From contig NZ_JAAVNE010000013.1 of the NCBI RefSeq assembly GCF_012103215.1, positions 1 to 64,000 of the forward strand: a stretch of 64,000 nucleotides of DNA. Direction: 5' to 3'. The notes beneath the pieces are model-generated. The model was not told the origin of the DNA and searched no databases. It saw nothing but the letters and a program-made list of their open reading frames with translations. The stretch is from Falsiroseomonas selenitidurans (GTDB taxonomy: Bacteria > Pseudomonadota > Alphaproteobacteria > Acetobacterales > Acetobacteraceae). Of this stretch, positions 9,900 through 18,701 are shown piece after piece. The stretch's first letter is position 1. Every line of letters starts with the position of its first letter. Both the position numbers and the translations under genes were made by a program.

Positions 9900-12065
9900 C
9901 TACCGCATCAGCCGCCGCAGACCCTCGGCCACCGTCGCGGCCTGCGCCAGCGCCGCCTCGTTCAACGGGCGGGAGACGACGGGCGCGGCGCGGCTGCCAT
10001 GCACGCGCCCGATCTCCGCATCCAGCCAGTCGAAGCAGCGGCGCTGGATCTCGTCCACCCAGCGGGCGCCATGCGCCGTGCCATGCGCGGTCTGCTCGGC
10101 GATCAGCACGCGGTTGGTGCGGCGGATGCTGGCCTCGATGCCGGGCCAGTCCATGCCCTCGATATCCAGGCAGCGCAGGTCGAGGATCTCCGCGTCGACG
10201 CCGGTCTCCGCCACCGCCGCCTCCGTCTCCGCCACCATGGCGCCATAGGTCAGCACCGTGCAGGCCGCGCCCGGCCGGACCCGCCGCGCCGTGCCGAAGG
10301 GCAGGATATAGTCGAGGTCCCGCGGCACCGGCCCGCTGGTCTGGAACAGGCCCTGATGCTCGATCATCAGCACCGGATCCTCGCAGGCCAGGGCAGCGTT
10401 CATCAGCCCGACGTAATCATGCGGCGTCGAGGGGTGCAGGATGCGCCAGCCGGGATAGGCCGCGAACAGCCCGGACGGGTCCATGGAGTGCTGCGACCCA
10501 TAGCCCGCCGCCGGCGAGACCCGCGCGCGCACCACCAGCGGAATGCCGAAGCCGCCGCCGAACATGTGCGCGAACTTGCCGATGCCGTTGAACATCTGGT
10601 CGGCGGCGACGATGGTGAAGTCGCCGAACATGATGTCCACCACCGGCCGCAGCCCGCACAGCGCGGCGCCCAGCGCCATGCCCGTGAAGCCGTTCTCGCA
10701 GATCGGCGTGGCGAAGACGCGTTCGGGGAATGTCTCCATCAGCCCTTTCGAGGAGCCGGAGACGCCGCCGCGCAGCCGGTGCACATCCTCGCCGATCAGC
10801 ACGATGCGCCGGTCGCGCTCCATGGCGTGCAGCAGCACCGCGGCCACGGCGTCGATGTACTTCACCGTCTGCCGCGCCGCGGCGGGCACCGCATCGGCTT
10901 CCTGCACCCGCAGCCCGCGCAATTCGGCCAGGTCGCCGCGGATGCCTTCGTCGATGCTCGCCGCCGCCGGCAGCAGCCCGGCGCGCAGCCGCGGCGCATT
11001 GGCGCCGGGCGGCGTCTCCGTCAGCGCCGCGGCCGCGACGTCCACCGCCGCCTGCGCACGGGCCTGCAGCGCTGCCAGGCCGGCCGCGTCCAGCACGCCC
11101 ATCCGCGCCAGGCGCGGCGGCAGGGTCTCGACCGGGTCGCGCGCCCGCCAGGCCTCCTCCTCCGCCCGGTCGCGATAGCCGAACTGGCTGCCCAGCAACG
11201 GGCCGGACTGGTGCAGGAAGCGGTAGCACAGCGCCTCCACGAAGACCGGCCCGCCCTGCGCCGCGATCCGCGCCCGCGCCCATTGCATGGCCCGGCGCAC
11301 CGCCAGCACGTCCATGCCGTCGCATTCGAGGGCGGGCACGCCGAACATCGCGCCGCGCGTGGTCAGCCGGGTTTCCCGCGTCTGCTCCGCCACATGGGTG
11401 GAGACGGCGTAGAGATTGTTCTCCAGGAAGAAGATCACCGGCAGCCGGTAGAGCGCCGCCAGGTTGATCGCCTCCAGAGTCTGGCCGGCCATCAGCGTGC
11501 CGTCGCCGAAGAAGGCGACGGAGACGTTGTCCCGCCCCAGCACCTTGTCGGCCAGGCCATAGCCCACCGCATGCGGCACATTGCCGCCGATGATGGCGGA
11601 GGAGCCGACGATGCCGGCTGCCGCGATCCGCATGTGCATCGATCCGCCGCGGCCGCCATTGTAGCCCTGCGACAGGCCCATGATCTCCGCCATGGTGCGC
11701 CGCAGCGCGGTGCCCGCGGCATCCGGCAGCGCATCGCGCAGCGGGTCGTAGCCGGGGGCCAGCGTGGCGTTCAGCAGCTTGGCCAGGATCTGATGGTGCG
11801 CCCGGTGGGTGCCATTGATCTTGTCCCCGGTGCCGAGCACGGACATGGCGCCGACGGCACCCGCCTCCTGCCCGATCGAGGCATGGGCCGGGCCATGGAT
11901 CAGCCCGGCGCCGTGCAGTTCCAGGATCTTCTCCTCGAAGCGGCGGATCAGCAGCAGCTGCTCCATCCAGGCGCGCAGCGCGGCGGGGTCCTCCGCGGCC
12001 CAGTCGGCCTCCTCCACCTCCAGGCGGAACCAGGGGGTCTCCGTGCCGATCGGCTGCTGCTTCAC
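9900..12065 (-). CDS. Fused E1 alpha-beta subunit of a 2-oxoacid (pyruvate/acetoin/branched-chain type) dehydrogenase
   Basis: Single 721-aa ThDP enzyme joining E1 alpha and E1 beta. The alpha part (about residues 20-330) has GTHRAHHQ and the ThDP motif from GDG (187-189) to NN (216-217). The beta part starts near residue 400 (TVKYIDAVAA) and contains LIGEDV, ENGFTGMALG and GSQHSMDPSG. The start is GTG 12065, whose GTGA overlaps the stop of the GntR gene; the longer upstream frame is Arg/Pro-rich noise. E1 oxidatively decarboxylates a 2-oxoacid and passes the acyl group to a lipoyl E2. No E2 or E3 gene is in the window, so it must borrow them or act as a decarboxylase or acetoin-cleaving enzyme. 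Translation appears coupled to the regulator. Confidence 0.92.
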   Translation of the reverse strand: MKQQPIGTETPWFRLEVEEADWAAEDPAALRAWMEQLLLIRRFEEKILELHGAGLIHGPAHASIGQEAGAVGAMSVLGTGDKINGTHRAHHQILAKLLNATLAPGYDPLRDALPDAAGTALRRTMAEIMGLSQGYNGGRGGSMHMRIAAAGIVGSSAIIGGNVPHAVGYGLADKVLGRDNVSVAFFGDGTLMAGQTLEAINLAALYRLPVIFFLENNLYAVSTHVAEQTRETRLTTRGAMFGVPALECDGMDVLAVRRAMQWARARIAAQGGPVFVEALCYRFLHQSGPLLGSQFGYRDRAEEEAWRARDPVETLPPRLARMGVLDAAGLAALQARAQAAVDVAAAALTETPPGANAPRLRAGLLPAAASIDEGIRGDLAELRGLRVQEADAVPAAARQTVKYIDAVAAVLLHAMERDRRIVLIGEDVHRLRGGVSGSSKGLMETFPERVFATPICENGFTGMALGAALCGLRPVVDIMFGDFTIVAADQMFNGIGKFAHMFGGGFGIPLVVRARVSPAAGYGSQHSMDPSGLFAAYPGWRILHPSTPHDYVGLMNAALACEDPVLMIEHQGLFQTSGPVPRDLDYILPFGTARRVRPGAACTVLTYGAMVAETEAAVAETGVDAEILDLRCLDIEGMDWPGIEASIRRTNRVLIAEQTAHGTAHGARWVDEIQRRCFDWLDAEIGRVHGSRAAPVVSRPLNEAALAQAATVAEGLRRLMR

Positions 12066-12778
12066 GGCATGCCGTCCTGCGCCAGCGCCGTCAGGTGGCG
12101 CAGCAGCCCGGCGCCGCCCTCCTCCATATCCGCCTGCACGGCGCTGCGCGTCGCCGCCGGATCGCGCGCGCGCAGCCCGTCCAGGATGTCGAGATGCCGG
12201 TGGCGGCCGGGATAGGTGGGGCGCGCATGCGGATACAGGTGGTTCAGCATCGGGCCGTTGCGCAGCCAGATGCCCTCGATCACCGCCAGCAGTTCCGGCA
12301 TCGCGGCGGCACGGTAGAGGCCGTGGTGGAAGCGCCAATTGGCGCGCACCGCCGCCGGCCCCTCCTCCGCCGCCTCGGCGCGCACCAGCTCGGCATGGGC
12401 GCGTTCCAGGGCGCGGATCTCCCCGGCGGTGATCCGCACCGCCGCCTCCTCCGCCGCCAGGCCTTCCAGCGCCGCGCGCACCCGGCGCAGTTCGCGGTAC
12501 TGCGCCAGGGTCAGGCCGGCGACGGTGATGGCCTTGGCCTGTTCCATATGCAGCGCGCGTTCGCGCACCAGCTGCATCACCGCCTCCCGCACCGGGGTTT
12601 CGGAAACGCCGAGCTGCAGCGCCAGCTCCCGCATCTTCAGGCGCTGGCCGGGGCGCATGCGGCCCTCCATCAGCGCGGCGCGCAGCTCGCCATAGACGCG
12701 GCCGGTCAGGTTGTCCCGGCCGACAGGGGCGAGGAAGGCGATGTCGCCCGGTTCGGGGCGGAGGAGGCTGGCGCTCAT
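12062..12778 (-). CDS. GntR-family transcriptional regulator, FCD type
   Basis: 238 aa. N-terminal winged helix-turn-helix at about residues 28-85 with the GntR signature (LTGRVYGELRAALMEG ... LGVSETPVREAVMQL). The C-terminal all-helical FCD domain has metal-site His residues in NWRFHHGLY and GRHRHLDIL. FCD regulators sense small organic acids or amino acids and usually autoregulate. ATG 12778 is chosen by alignment to the usual start; no strong Shine-Dalgarno sequence precedes it. Its stop overlaps the GTG of the E1 gene by 4 bp. GATATATC lies 16 bp upstream of its ATG and again between the first binding-protein gene and the amidase, so it probably controls both divergent promoter pairs. Confidence 0.92.
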   Translation of the reverse strand: MSASLLRPEPGDIAFLAPVGRDNLTGRVYGELRAALMEGRMRPGQRLKMRELALQLGVSETPVREAVMQLVRERALHMEQAKAITVAGLTLAQYRELRRVRAALEGLAAEEAAVRITAGEIRALERAHAELVRAEAAEEGPAAVRANWRFHHGLYRAAAMPELLAVIEGIWLRNGPMLNHLYPHARPTYPGRHRHLDILDGLRARDPAATRSAVQADMEEGGAGLLRHLTALAQDGMP

Positions 12779-12793
12779 GGCGTCATCGTATTT

Positions 12794-12801
12794 GATATAT
12801 C
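12794..12801. promoter_or_regulatory. GATATATC palindrome, candidate GntR operator, copy 2
   Basis: Lies 16 bp upstream of the GntR ATG (minus strand) and 57 bp upstream of the acylase ATG (plus strand). It matches the site at 7073-7080, including a partly shared flank. So close to the GntR start, a bound repressor would block its own transcription or initiation. Confidence 0.6.
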
Positions 12802-12857
12802 GACGCCAGGGCAATCCCATGGCCAGATGCGTGACTGGAAACGTCGGAAGGCCCCGC

Positions 12858-15161
12858 ATGAACCCCAGTCCCGAGGCGCTGCGCGCCGCCCTGCCACCGC
12901 TGGATGGGGCCCTGCCCCTGCCGGGCCTGGCCGCGCCGGTGACGGTGCAGCGCGACGCCTGGGGCATCCCGCACATCCGTGCCGAGGGCGGCGCGTCGGA
13001 CGCCTATCGCGCCCAGGGCTTCGTGCATGCGCAGGACCGGCTGTTCCAGATGGAGTTGAACCGCCGCCGCGCCCTGGGCCGGGCGGCAGAGTGGCTGGGC
13101 GCGGCCGCCGCCGCGGGCGACATCCTGGCCCGCCGCCTGGGGACGGAAAGCGCCAGCCGGCGCGACTTCGCCGCGCTGGGGGCGGAGGCGCAGGCAATGC
13201 TGGAAGCCTATGTCACCGGCATCAACGCCTTCCTCGACAGCGGCGCGCCGCCGGCCATCGAATACACGCTGCTGCAGGCGGTGCCGGAACGGTGGGAGCC
13301 CTGGCACCCCATCGCGGTGATGCGGCGGCTCGGCCTGCTGATGGGCTCGGTCTGGTTCAAGCTGTGGCGCGCCGCGGCGCTGCCGCTGCTGGGGGCCGAC
13401 GGCATCGCGAAGCTGCGCTACGACGATGGCGGCCGCGACCTGCTGCTGGTGCCGCCGGGGGCGGAGGCGGCGCGCCTGGCCGCGGACCTGGATGCGCTGC
13501 GCCCGGCCATCCTGGCGCTGCTGGAGGCCGGGACGGTGGACCAGACCGGCGGCGGCAGCAACAACTGGGCGGTGGCGCCGGCACGTTCCGCCACCGGCCG
13601 CCCGGTGGTCGCCGGCGACCCACACCGGGTGTTCGAGATCCCGAACATGTACGCCCAAGGGCACCTGGCCTGCCGCGACTTCGACGTGGTGGGGCTGACC
13701 GTGCCGGGCGTGCCGGGCTTCCCGCATTTCGCGCATAACGGCCAGGTCGCCTGGTGCGTCACCCATGCCTTCGTGGACATCCACGACCTGTACCTGGAAC
13801 GCTTCGACGCCGACGCCAGCCACAGCCGCGGGCCGGATGGCTGGGTGCCGGTGACCCGGCGGCAGGAGAGCATCGCCGTGCGCGGCGGCGCACCGCGGAC
13901 GTTCGAGGTGCTGGAGACGCGGCACGGCCCGGTGATCGCGGGCGATCCGGTGCACGGCCAGGCGCTGGCGCTGCGCTCCGTGCAATTCGTGGTGACCGAC
14001 CTGTCCTTCGACTGCCTGCCGCGCATGCTGCGCGCCGGCAGCGTGGCGGCGCTGTTCGAGGCGACGCGCGGCTGGGGGCTGATCGACCACAACCTGGTGG
14101 CCGGCGACGTGGCAGGGCAGATCGGCCATCAGGTCCGCGCCCTGGTGCCGGTGCGGCCGCGCGCCAATGGCTGGCTGCCGGTGCCGGGCTGGATCGCCGC
14201 GCATGACTGGGCCGGCATGATCCCGCATGCGGCGATGCCGCGCGTGATGGACCCGCCGGAGGGGCTGATCGTCACCGCCAACAACCGCATCGCGGCGGAG
14301 GAAGGGCCTGACTACCTCTGCACCGATTGCCACCCGCCCTATCGCGCGCAGCGCATCCTGGAGCGTCTGCGGGCGGAGCCGGAGGCGCGCAGCGTGGAGG
14401 GTGCGGCCGCCCTGCATGGCGACACGCTGTCCGCCAACGCGCTGCTGATCCGCGACCGGCTGGCCCGGATGGCGGCGCCCGCCGCGCCCGGCGCCGCCGC
14501 GCTGCGTCAACAGCTGTTGCAATGGAATGGCCGGATGGAGGCCGGATCGGCCGCCGCCACCGCCTATGTCGGCTTCCGCCGCGCCCTGACCGGCATCCTG
14601 CTGGCGCGCAGCGGGCTGGCCGCGCTGGCGGGCGATGCGCTGCTGGCGGTGCCGCCCGGCGTGGCGCCGGCGAACCAGCTCTGGTGGATGCTGCCGACCC
14701 TTTTGCGGAACGAGGATTGCGGCCTGCTCGGCGGGCTGGACTGGGATGCGGCGCTGCGCCAGGCGCTGGAGGAGGCGGCCAGCGCGTCGCGGCCCTGGGG
14801 CGAGGCGCACCGGCCGGCGCTGGCGCACCCGCTCTCGGCCCTGTTCCCGGACTGGGCGCCGCTGCTGGACCCGCCGGCGCTGCCGGTCGGCGGCGACACG
14901 GACACGGTGCTGGCCACCGGCTTCTTCGCCGCCGCGGGCGATGCCGCGGCCTATGGCGCGCTGTCGCGCTACGCCTTCGACGTCGGCGCCTGGGAGAACA
15001 GCCGCTGGTCGGTTTTCCACGGCGCCTCCGGCCATCCCGGCAGCCCGCACTATGCCGACCAGCATGCGGTCTGGGCCGGCACGGCGATGGTGCCGATGCT
15101 GCACGACTGGGCGCGCATCGCGCGGGCGGCGCGCTGGACGCAGACACTCGGCGCGCCGTGA
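12858..15161 (+). CDS. Penicillin acylase (S45)-type Ntn hydrolase
   Basis: N-terminal-nucleophile amidohydrolase, 767 aa. The conserved N-terminal segment (DAWGIPHIRA near residue 35, QGFVHAQDRLFQMELNRRR near 53-71) and the processing site GGGSNNWAV are present. Ser234 would become the nucleophile after autocatalytic cleavage into an alpha chain of about 233 and a beta chain of about 534 residues. Family members cleave N-acyl bonds of beta-lactams, acyl-homoserine lactones or other N-acyl amines. Unlike classical periplasmic penicillin G acylase, no signal peptide is visible from ATG 12858 (preceded by GGAAGG), so a cytoplasmic role on imported substrate is likely. An in-frame ATG at 12819 is a weaker alternative. 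It is divergent from the GntR gene and followed 64 bp later by a binding-protein gene. Confidence 0.9.
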   Translation: MNPSPEALRAALPPLDGALPLPGLAAPVTVQRDAWGIPHIRAEGGASDAYRAQGFVHAQDRLFQMELNRRRALGRAAEWLGAAAAAGDILARRLGTESASRRDFAALGAEAQAMLEAYVTGINAFLDSGAPPAIEYTLLQAVPERWEPWHPIAVMRRLGLLMGSVWFKLWRAAALPLLGADGIAKLRYDDGGRDLLLVPPGAEAARLAADLDALRPAILALLEAGTVDQTGGGSNNWAVAPARSATGRPVVAGDPHRVFEIPNMYAQGHLACRDFDVVGLTVPGVPGFPHFAHNGQVAWCVTHAFVDIHDLYLERFDADASHSRGPDGWVPVTRRQESIAVRGGAPRTFEVLETRHGPVIAGDPVHGQALALRSVQFVVTDLSFDCLPRMLRAGSVAALFEATRGWGLIDHNLVAGDVAGQIGHQVRALVPVRPRANGWLPVPGWIAAHDWAGMIPHAAMPRVMDPPEGLIVTANNRIAAEEGPDYLCTDCHPPYRAQRILERLRAEPEARSVEGAAALHGDTLSANALLIRDRLARMAAPAAPGAAALRQQLLQWNGRMEAGSAAATAYVGFRRALTGILLARSGLAALAGDALLAVPPGVAPANQLWWMLPTLLRNEDCGLLGGLDWDAALRQALEEAASASRPWGEAHRPALAHPLSALFPDWAPLLDPPALPVGGDTDTVLATGFFAAAGDAAAYGALSRYAFDVGAWENSRWSVFHGASGHPGSPHYADQHAVWAGTAMVPMLHDWARIARAARWTQTLGAP

Positions 15162-15225
15162 ACTCTGCTTGCGGGCGGGCGGCGCCGTTCCTAGGCTGCC
15201 CGGACAAGAACGGGAGAGCTGGAAG

Positions 15226-16767
15226 ATGAGCATCGGACGCAGGCTGCTGGGCAAGGGCATCGCCGCCGCGGGGGGTCTCGCGATCCCCGGCCTGCTGGCG
15301 GGGGAAGCACAGGCGCAGCGCGGGCAGGACACGCTGCGGCTGGTGTTCCGCGACGCGGTGCCGAACATCGATCCCTATTTCAACAGCCAGCGCACCGGGC
15401 TGATCCTCGGGCACCAGGCGTGGGACGGGCTGGTGCATCGCGACCCGGAGAGCTTCCGCGTGGTGCCGGCGCTGGCCACGGAATGGCGCTGGGTGAATCC
15501 GCTGCTGCTGGAATTCACCCTGCGCCAGGGCGTGAAGTTCCATGACGGCAGCGACTTCACGGCGAAGGACGCGGCCTACACCATCAACACCGTCTCCAAG
15601 CCGGAAACCCGGGTCGCCACGCCCAGCAACTACGCCTGGATCGACCGCGCGGAAGCCGATGGCGACTTCAAGCTGCGCCTGCACCTGAAGCGGCCGACGC
15701 CGGCGGCGCTGGACTACCTGGCGCTGGTGACGCCGATCTGGCCGCAGGCGTACCGGGAGCGTGTCGGCGCCGAGGGCTACAGCCGCGCGCCGATCGGCAC
15801 GGGGCCCTACCGCATCACCAAGTTCGATGTCGCCAGCGGCGTGGAATACGAGCGCTTCGATGGCTACTATGCGGGTGGGCCGAAGGGCAGGCCGGCGATC
15901 CGCCGCATCACCGTCCGCTTCGTGACCGATGCGGCGACCGAACTCACGGAGCTTCTGGCGCAGCGGGTCGACTGGATCTGGAACATGAACCCGGACCAGG
16001 TGGCGAACGTCAACCGCATTCCCTTCCTGACCACGCTGCGCCAGGAATCCATGCGCATCGGCTATCTCAGCCTGGATGCGGCCGGCCGCAGTGGCGACAC
16101 ACCGATGAAGAATCTGAAGGTCCGCCAGGCGGTGTGGCATGCGCTGGACCGGAAGACCATCGCGGAGAAGCTGGTCAGCGGCGGGTCCCGGGTGCCGGTC
16201 GCGCCCTGCTACCCCTCGCAGTTCGGCTGCAACGCCGATGCCGCCATCCAGTACGACTACAATCCGGAGAAGGCGAAGCAGCTCCTGGCCGAGGCCGGCT
16301 ACCCGAACGGCTTCGACATCGAGCTGACCAGCTATGTGCAGCCGCGGCAATGGTCGGAAGCGGTGCAGAGCTACCTGCAGGCGGTGGGCATCCGCGCCCG
16401 GCTGAACCTGCTGCAGGTGGCCGCCCAGATCCAACGCGCCTGGCGTGGCGAGCTGGCGATGTCCATGGGCAGCTGGGGCAGCTACTCGATCAACGACGTC
16501 TCCGCCATCCTGCCGAACTTCTTCGGCAACACGAATGACGATTACGCCCGCGACGAGACGTTGCAACGGCTGCTGGTGGAAGGCGGCTCCTCCGCCGACG
16601 AGGCGGTGCGCAACGCGGCCTATTCCGCCGCCATCAAGCGCATCACGGAACAGGCCTATTGGGTGCCGCTGCACACCTATGTCAACACCTACGCCTTCAA
16701 CCGGCAGCTCGACTTCAAGGCCTTCCCAGACGAACTGCCGCGCTTCTACCTGGCGAAGTGGAAATAG
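15226..16767 (+). CDS. Dpp/Opp-type ABC transporter substrate-binding protein (family 5)
   Basis: 513 aa, SBP_bac_5 family. The N-terminus MSIGRRLLGKGIAAAGG, ending GEAQAQ, is a Tat-like signal with a twin arginine. Family marks are EFTLRQGVKFHDGSDFTAKD (near 105-125) and GTGPYRITKF. GGGAGAGCTGGAAG precedes the ATG. It is 64 bp downstream of the acylase gene, probably in the same transcript, and ends 9 bp before the convergent dppF gene. It is the most likely partner of dppBCDF (16777-20481). The ligand is unknown; co-occurrence with the acylase suggests an N-acylated or peptide-like compound. Confidence 0.9.
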   Translation: MSIGRRLLGKGIAAAGGLAIPGLLAGEAQAQRGQDTLRLVFRDAVPNIDPYFNSQRTGLILGHQAWDGLVHRDPESFRVVPALATEWRWVNPLLLEFTLRQGVKFHDGSDFTAKDAAYTINTVSKPETRVATPSNYAWIDRAEADGDFKLRLHLKRPTPAALDYLALVTPIWPQAYRERVGAEGYSRAPIGTGPYRITKFDVASGVEYERFDGYYAGGPKGRPAIRRITVRFVTDAATELTELLAQRVDWIWNMNPDQVANVNRIPFLTTLRQESMRIGYLSLDAAGRSGDTPMKNLKVRQAVWHALDRKTIAEKLVSGGSRVPVAPCYPSQFGCNADAAIQYDYNPEKAKQLLAEAGYPNGFDIELTSYVQPRQWSEAVQSYLQAVGIRARLNLLQVAAQIQRAWRGELAMSMGSWGSYSINDVSAILPNFFGNTNDDYARDETLQRLLVEGGSSADEAVRNAAYSAAIKRITEQAYWVPLHTYVNTYAFNRQLDFKAFPDELPRFYLAKWK

Positions 16768-16776
16768 CCGGGTGCG

Positions 16777-17727
16777 CTATCCGGCCAGGTGGCACTCCAC
16801 CTGGCCGGTCGGCAGCGCCGTAAGGCGCGGCGCCTGCGTCGCACAGGGCGCGAAGGCCTTCGGGCAGCGCGGGTGGAAGCGGCAGCCCGGCGGCACATTG
16901 GCCGGATCCGGCATGATGTCGCCCAGCCCCACATCCGGCACGCCCAGCCCCGGCTCCGGCGTCAGCACGCTGTCCAGCAGCGCCCGCGTATAGGGGTGCT
17001 GCGGATCGCGGAACAGCGCCTCCGACTCCTGGCGTTCCACGATGCGGCCGAGATACATCACCGCCACCTCGCTCGCCACATGCTCCACCACCGCCAGGTT
17101 GTGGCTGATGAACAGGTAGGTCAGGCCGAGGTCGCGGCGCAGCTCCGCCAGCAGGTTCAGGATCTGCGCCTGCACCGAGACATCCAGCGCGCTGGTCGGC
17201 TCGTCGCAGATGACGATGCGCGGCCGCAGCACCAGGGCGCGCGCGATCGCCACCCGCTGCCGCTGGCCGCCCGAAAGCTGGGAGGGGAAGCGGCCGCCCT
17301 GTTCCGCCGAAAGCCCGACGCGCTCCAGCGCCTCCGCCACCCGGCGCTGCATCGCCGCGCGCGGAATGTCGCCCTGCGCGGCCAGCGGCTGCGCCACGAT
17401 GTCGCGCACGCGGCGGCGCGGATTGAGCGAGGAGAAGGGGTCCTGGAACACCGGCTGGATCAGCCGTGCCCGCGCGCGGCGGTCCATCGTGTCCAGGCGC
17501 TGGCCATCGACCAGCACCTCCCCCTCGCTGGGCGGCATCAGGCCGAGGATCATGCGCGCGAGCGTGGATTTGCCGCAGCCGCTTTCGCCGACCACGCCGA
17601 GCACGCTGCCCGCCGGCACGGCGAAGGACACGCCATCCACCGCCACCACCTCCCGCGGCCTGGCGAAAAGCCCCTGGCGGACGCGGAAGACGCGGCGAAG
17701 GCCGCGCACCTCGATGGCCGGATTCAT
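16777..17727 (-). CDS. dppF: Dipeptide/oligopeptide-type ABC transporter ATP-binding protein
   Basis: 316 aa. Walker A GESGCGKST at about 47-55, signature LSGGQRQR at 150-157, and Walker B IVICDEP with Asp174-Glu175. The C-terminal Cys-containing oligopeptide_HPY region (HPYTRALLDS ... PPGCRFHPRCP) is typical of DppF/OppF. The start ATG 17727 overlaps the stop of dppD in ATGA. Last gene of the dppBCDF operon. With DppD it powers import through DppB/DppC; the fed binding protein is probably the one at 15226. Confidence 0.93.
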   Translation of the reverse strand: MNPAIEVRGLRRVFRVRQGLFARPREVVAVDGVSFAVPAGSVLGVVGESGCGKSTLARMILGLMPPSEGEVLVDGQRLDTMDRRARARLIQPVFQDPFSSLNPRRRVRDIVAQPLAAQGDIPRAAMQRRVAEALERVGLSAEQGGRFPSQLSGGQRQRVAIARALVLRPRIVICDEPTSALDVSVQAQILNLLAELRRDLGLTYLFISHNLAVVEHVASEVAVMYLGRIVERQESEALFRDPQHPYTRALLDSVLTPEPGLGVPDVGLGDIMPDPANVPPGCRFHPRCPKAFAPCATQAPRLTALPTGQVECHLAG

Positions 17728-18701
17728 GCGGCCTGCCGCCCCGCCCAGCCCGGCTGCAGCGTGCACAGCACCTCATGCCCCGGCGCGGCGGCACGGCGCG
17801 GAATGGCGCCGGCGCAGGCGGGCTGGGCGTGGTCGCAGCGGTCGCGGAAGGCGCAGCCGGCGAAGCCGGGCGGGATGCGCGGCACCACGCCGGGAATGCT
17901 GCCCAGCGGATCGCCGCGCTTCACCTTGCCCGGCACCGGCACGCAGGCCAGCAGCCCGCGCGTGTAGGGGTGCTGCGGGTCGCCGAAAAGCTGCGCGGTC
18001 GGCGCGCTTTCCACCACCTCCCCCGCATACATGACGGAGACGCGGTCGGCGATGCGGGCCACCACGCCGAGGTCATGCGTGATCAGCAGCACGCCAAGGC
18101 CGAGGTCCCGCCGCAGCCCTTCCAGCAGCCGCAGGATCTGCGCCTGCACGGTGACGTCCAGCGCCGTGGTGGGTTCGTCGGCGATCAGCAGTTCGGGGTC
18201 GCACATCAGCGCCATGGCGATCATCACGCGCTGCCGCAACCCGCCCGAGAGCTGGTGCGGGAACTGCCCGAGGCGCAGGCCCGGCGCGGTGATGCCGACG
18301 CGGCCCAGCAGCTCCGCCGCGCGGTCCACCGCCTGGGCGCGCGGCGTGCCGCGATGCCGGCGCAGCACCTCCGTCATCTGGCTGCCGACGGTGTAGGCCG
18401 GGTTCAGGCTGGTCATCGGCTCCTGAAAGATCATTGCCATGCGATCGCCGCGCAGCCGCGACATCGCCCGCTCCCCCAGCCCGCCGATTTCCTGCCCCGC
18501 GAAGCGCAGCACCTCCGCCTGCCGCCGGCCGCCGCGTGCCAGCAGCCCCATGATGGCGAGCGAGGTGACGGACTTGCCGCAGCCGCTTTCGCCCACGAGG
18601 CAATGCGTCTCCCCCTTCAGCACGCTGAGCGAGGCGCCGCGCACCGCCTCGGTGGTGCCGAAGGTAACGCGCAGCCCCTGCACCTCCAGCAGCGGGGTCA
18701 T
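17724..18701 (-). CDS. dppD: Dipeptide/oligopeptide-type ABC transporter ATP-binding protein
   Basis: 325 aa. Walker A (VGESGCGKS), Q-loop IFQEPMTSLNP, signature LSGGLRQRV, Walker B LLIADEPTTALDV and the HPY-type C-terminus (HPYTRGLLACV ... CAFRDRC) are all present. The start ATG 18701 overlaps the dppC stop (ATGA), and its stop overlaps dppF in the same way, so the two ATPases are probably made in equal amounts. The frame continues upstream into dppC, but that part is the wrong reading frame of the permease. Confidence 0.93.
   Translation of the reverse strand: MTPLLEVQGLRVTFGTTEAVRGASLSVLKGETHCLVGESGCGKSVTSLAIMGLLARGGRRQAEVLRFAGQEIGGLGERAMSRLRGDRMAMIFQEPMTSLNPAYTVGSQMTEVLRRHRGTPRAQAVDRAAELLGRVGITAPGLRLGQFPHQLSGGLRQRVMIAMALMCDPELLIADEPTTALDVTVQAQILRLLEGLRRDLGLGVLLITHDLGVVARIADRVSVMYAGEVVESAPTAQLFGDPQHPYTRGLLACVPVPGKVKRGDPLGSIPGVVPRIPPGFAGCAFRDRCDHAQPACAGAIPRRAAAPGHEVLCTLQPGWAGRQAA

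Noticed and set aside
8632..12215. Plus-strand frames of 538 and 738 codons
   Set aside because: Antisense shadows of the aminotransferase and E1 genes, typical of GC-rich codon use.
12783..15368. 861-codon minus-strand frame
   Set aside because: Antisense to the acylase gene; no domain recognised and Arg/His-rich.
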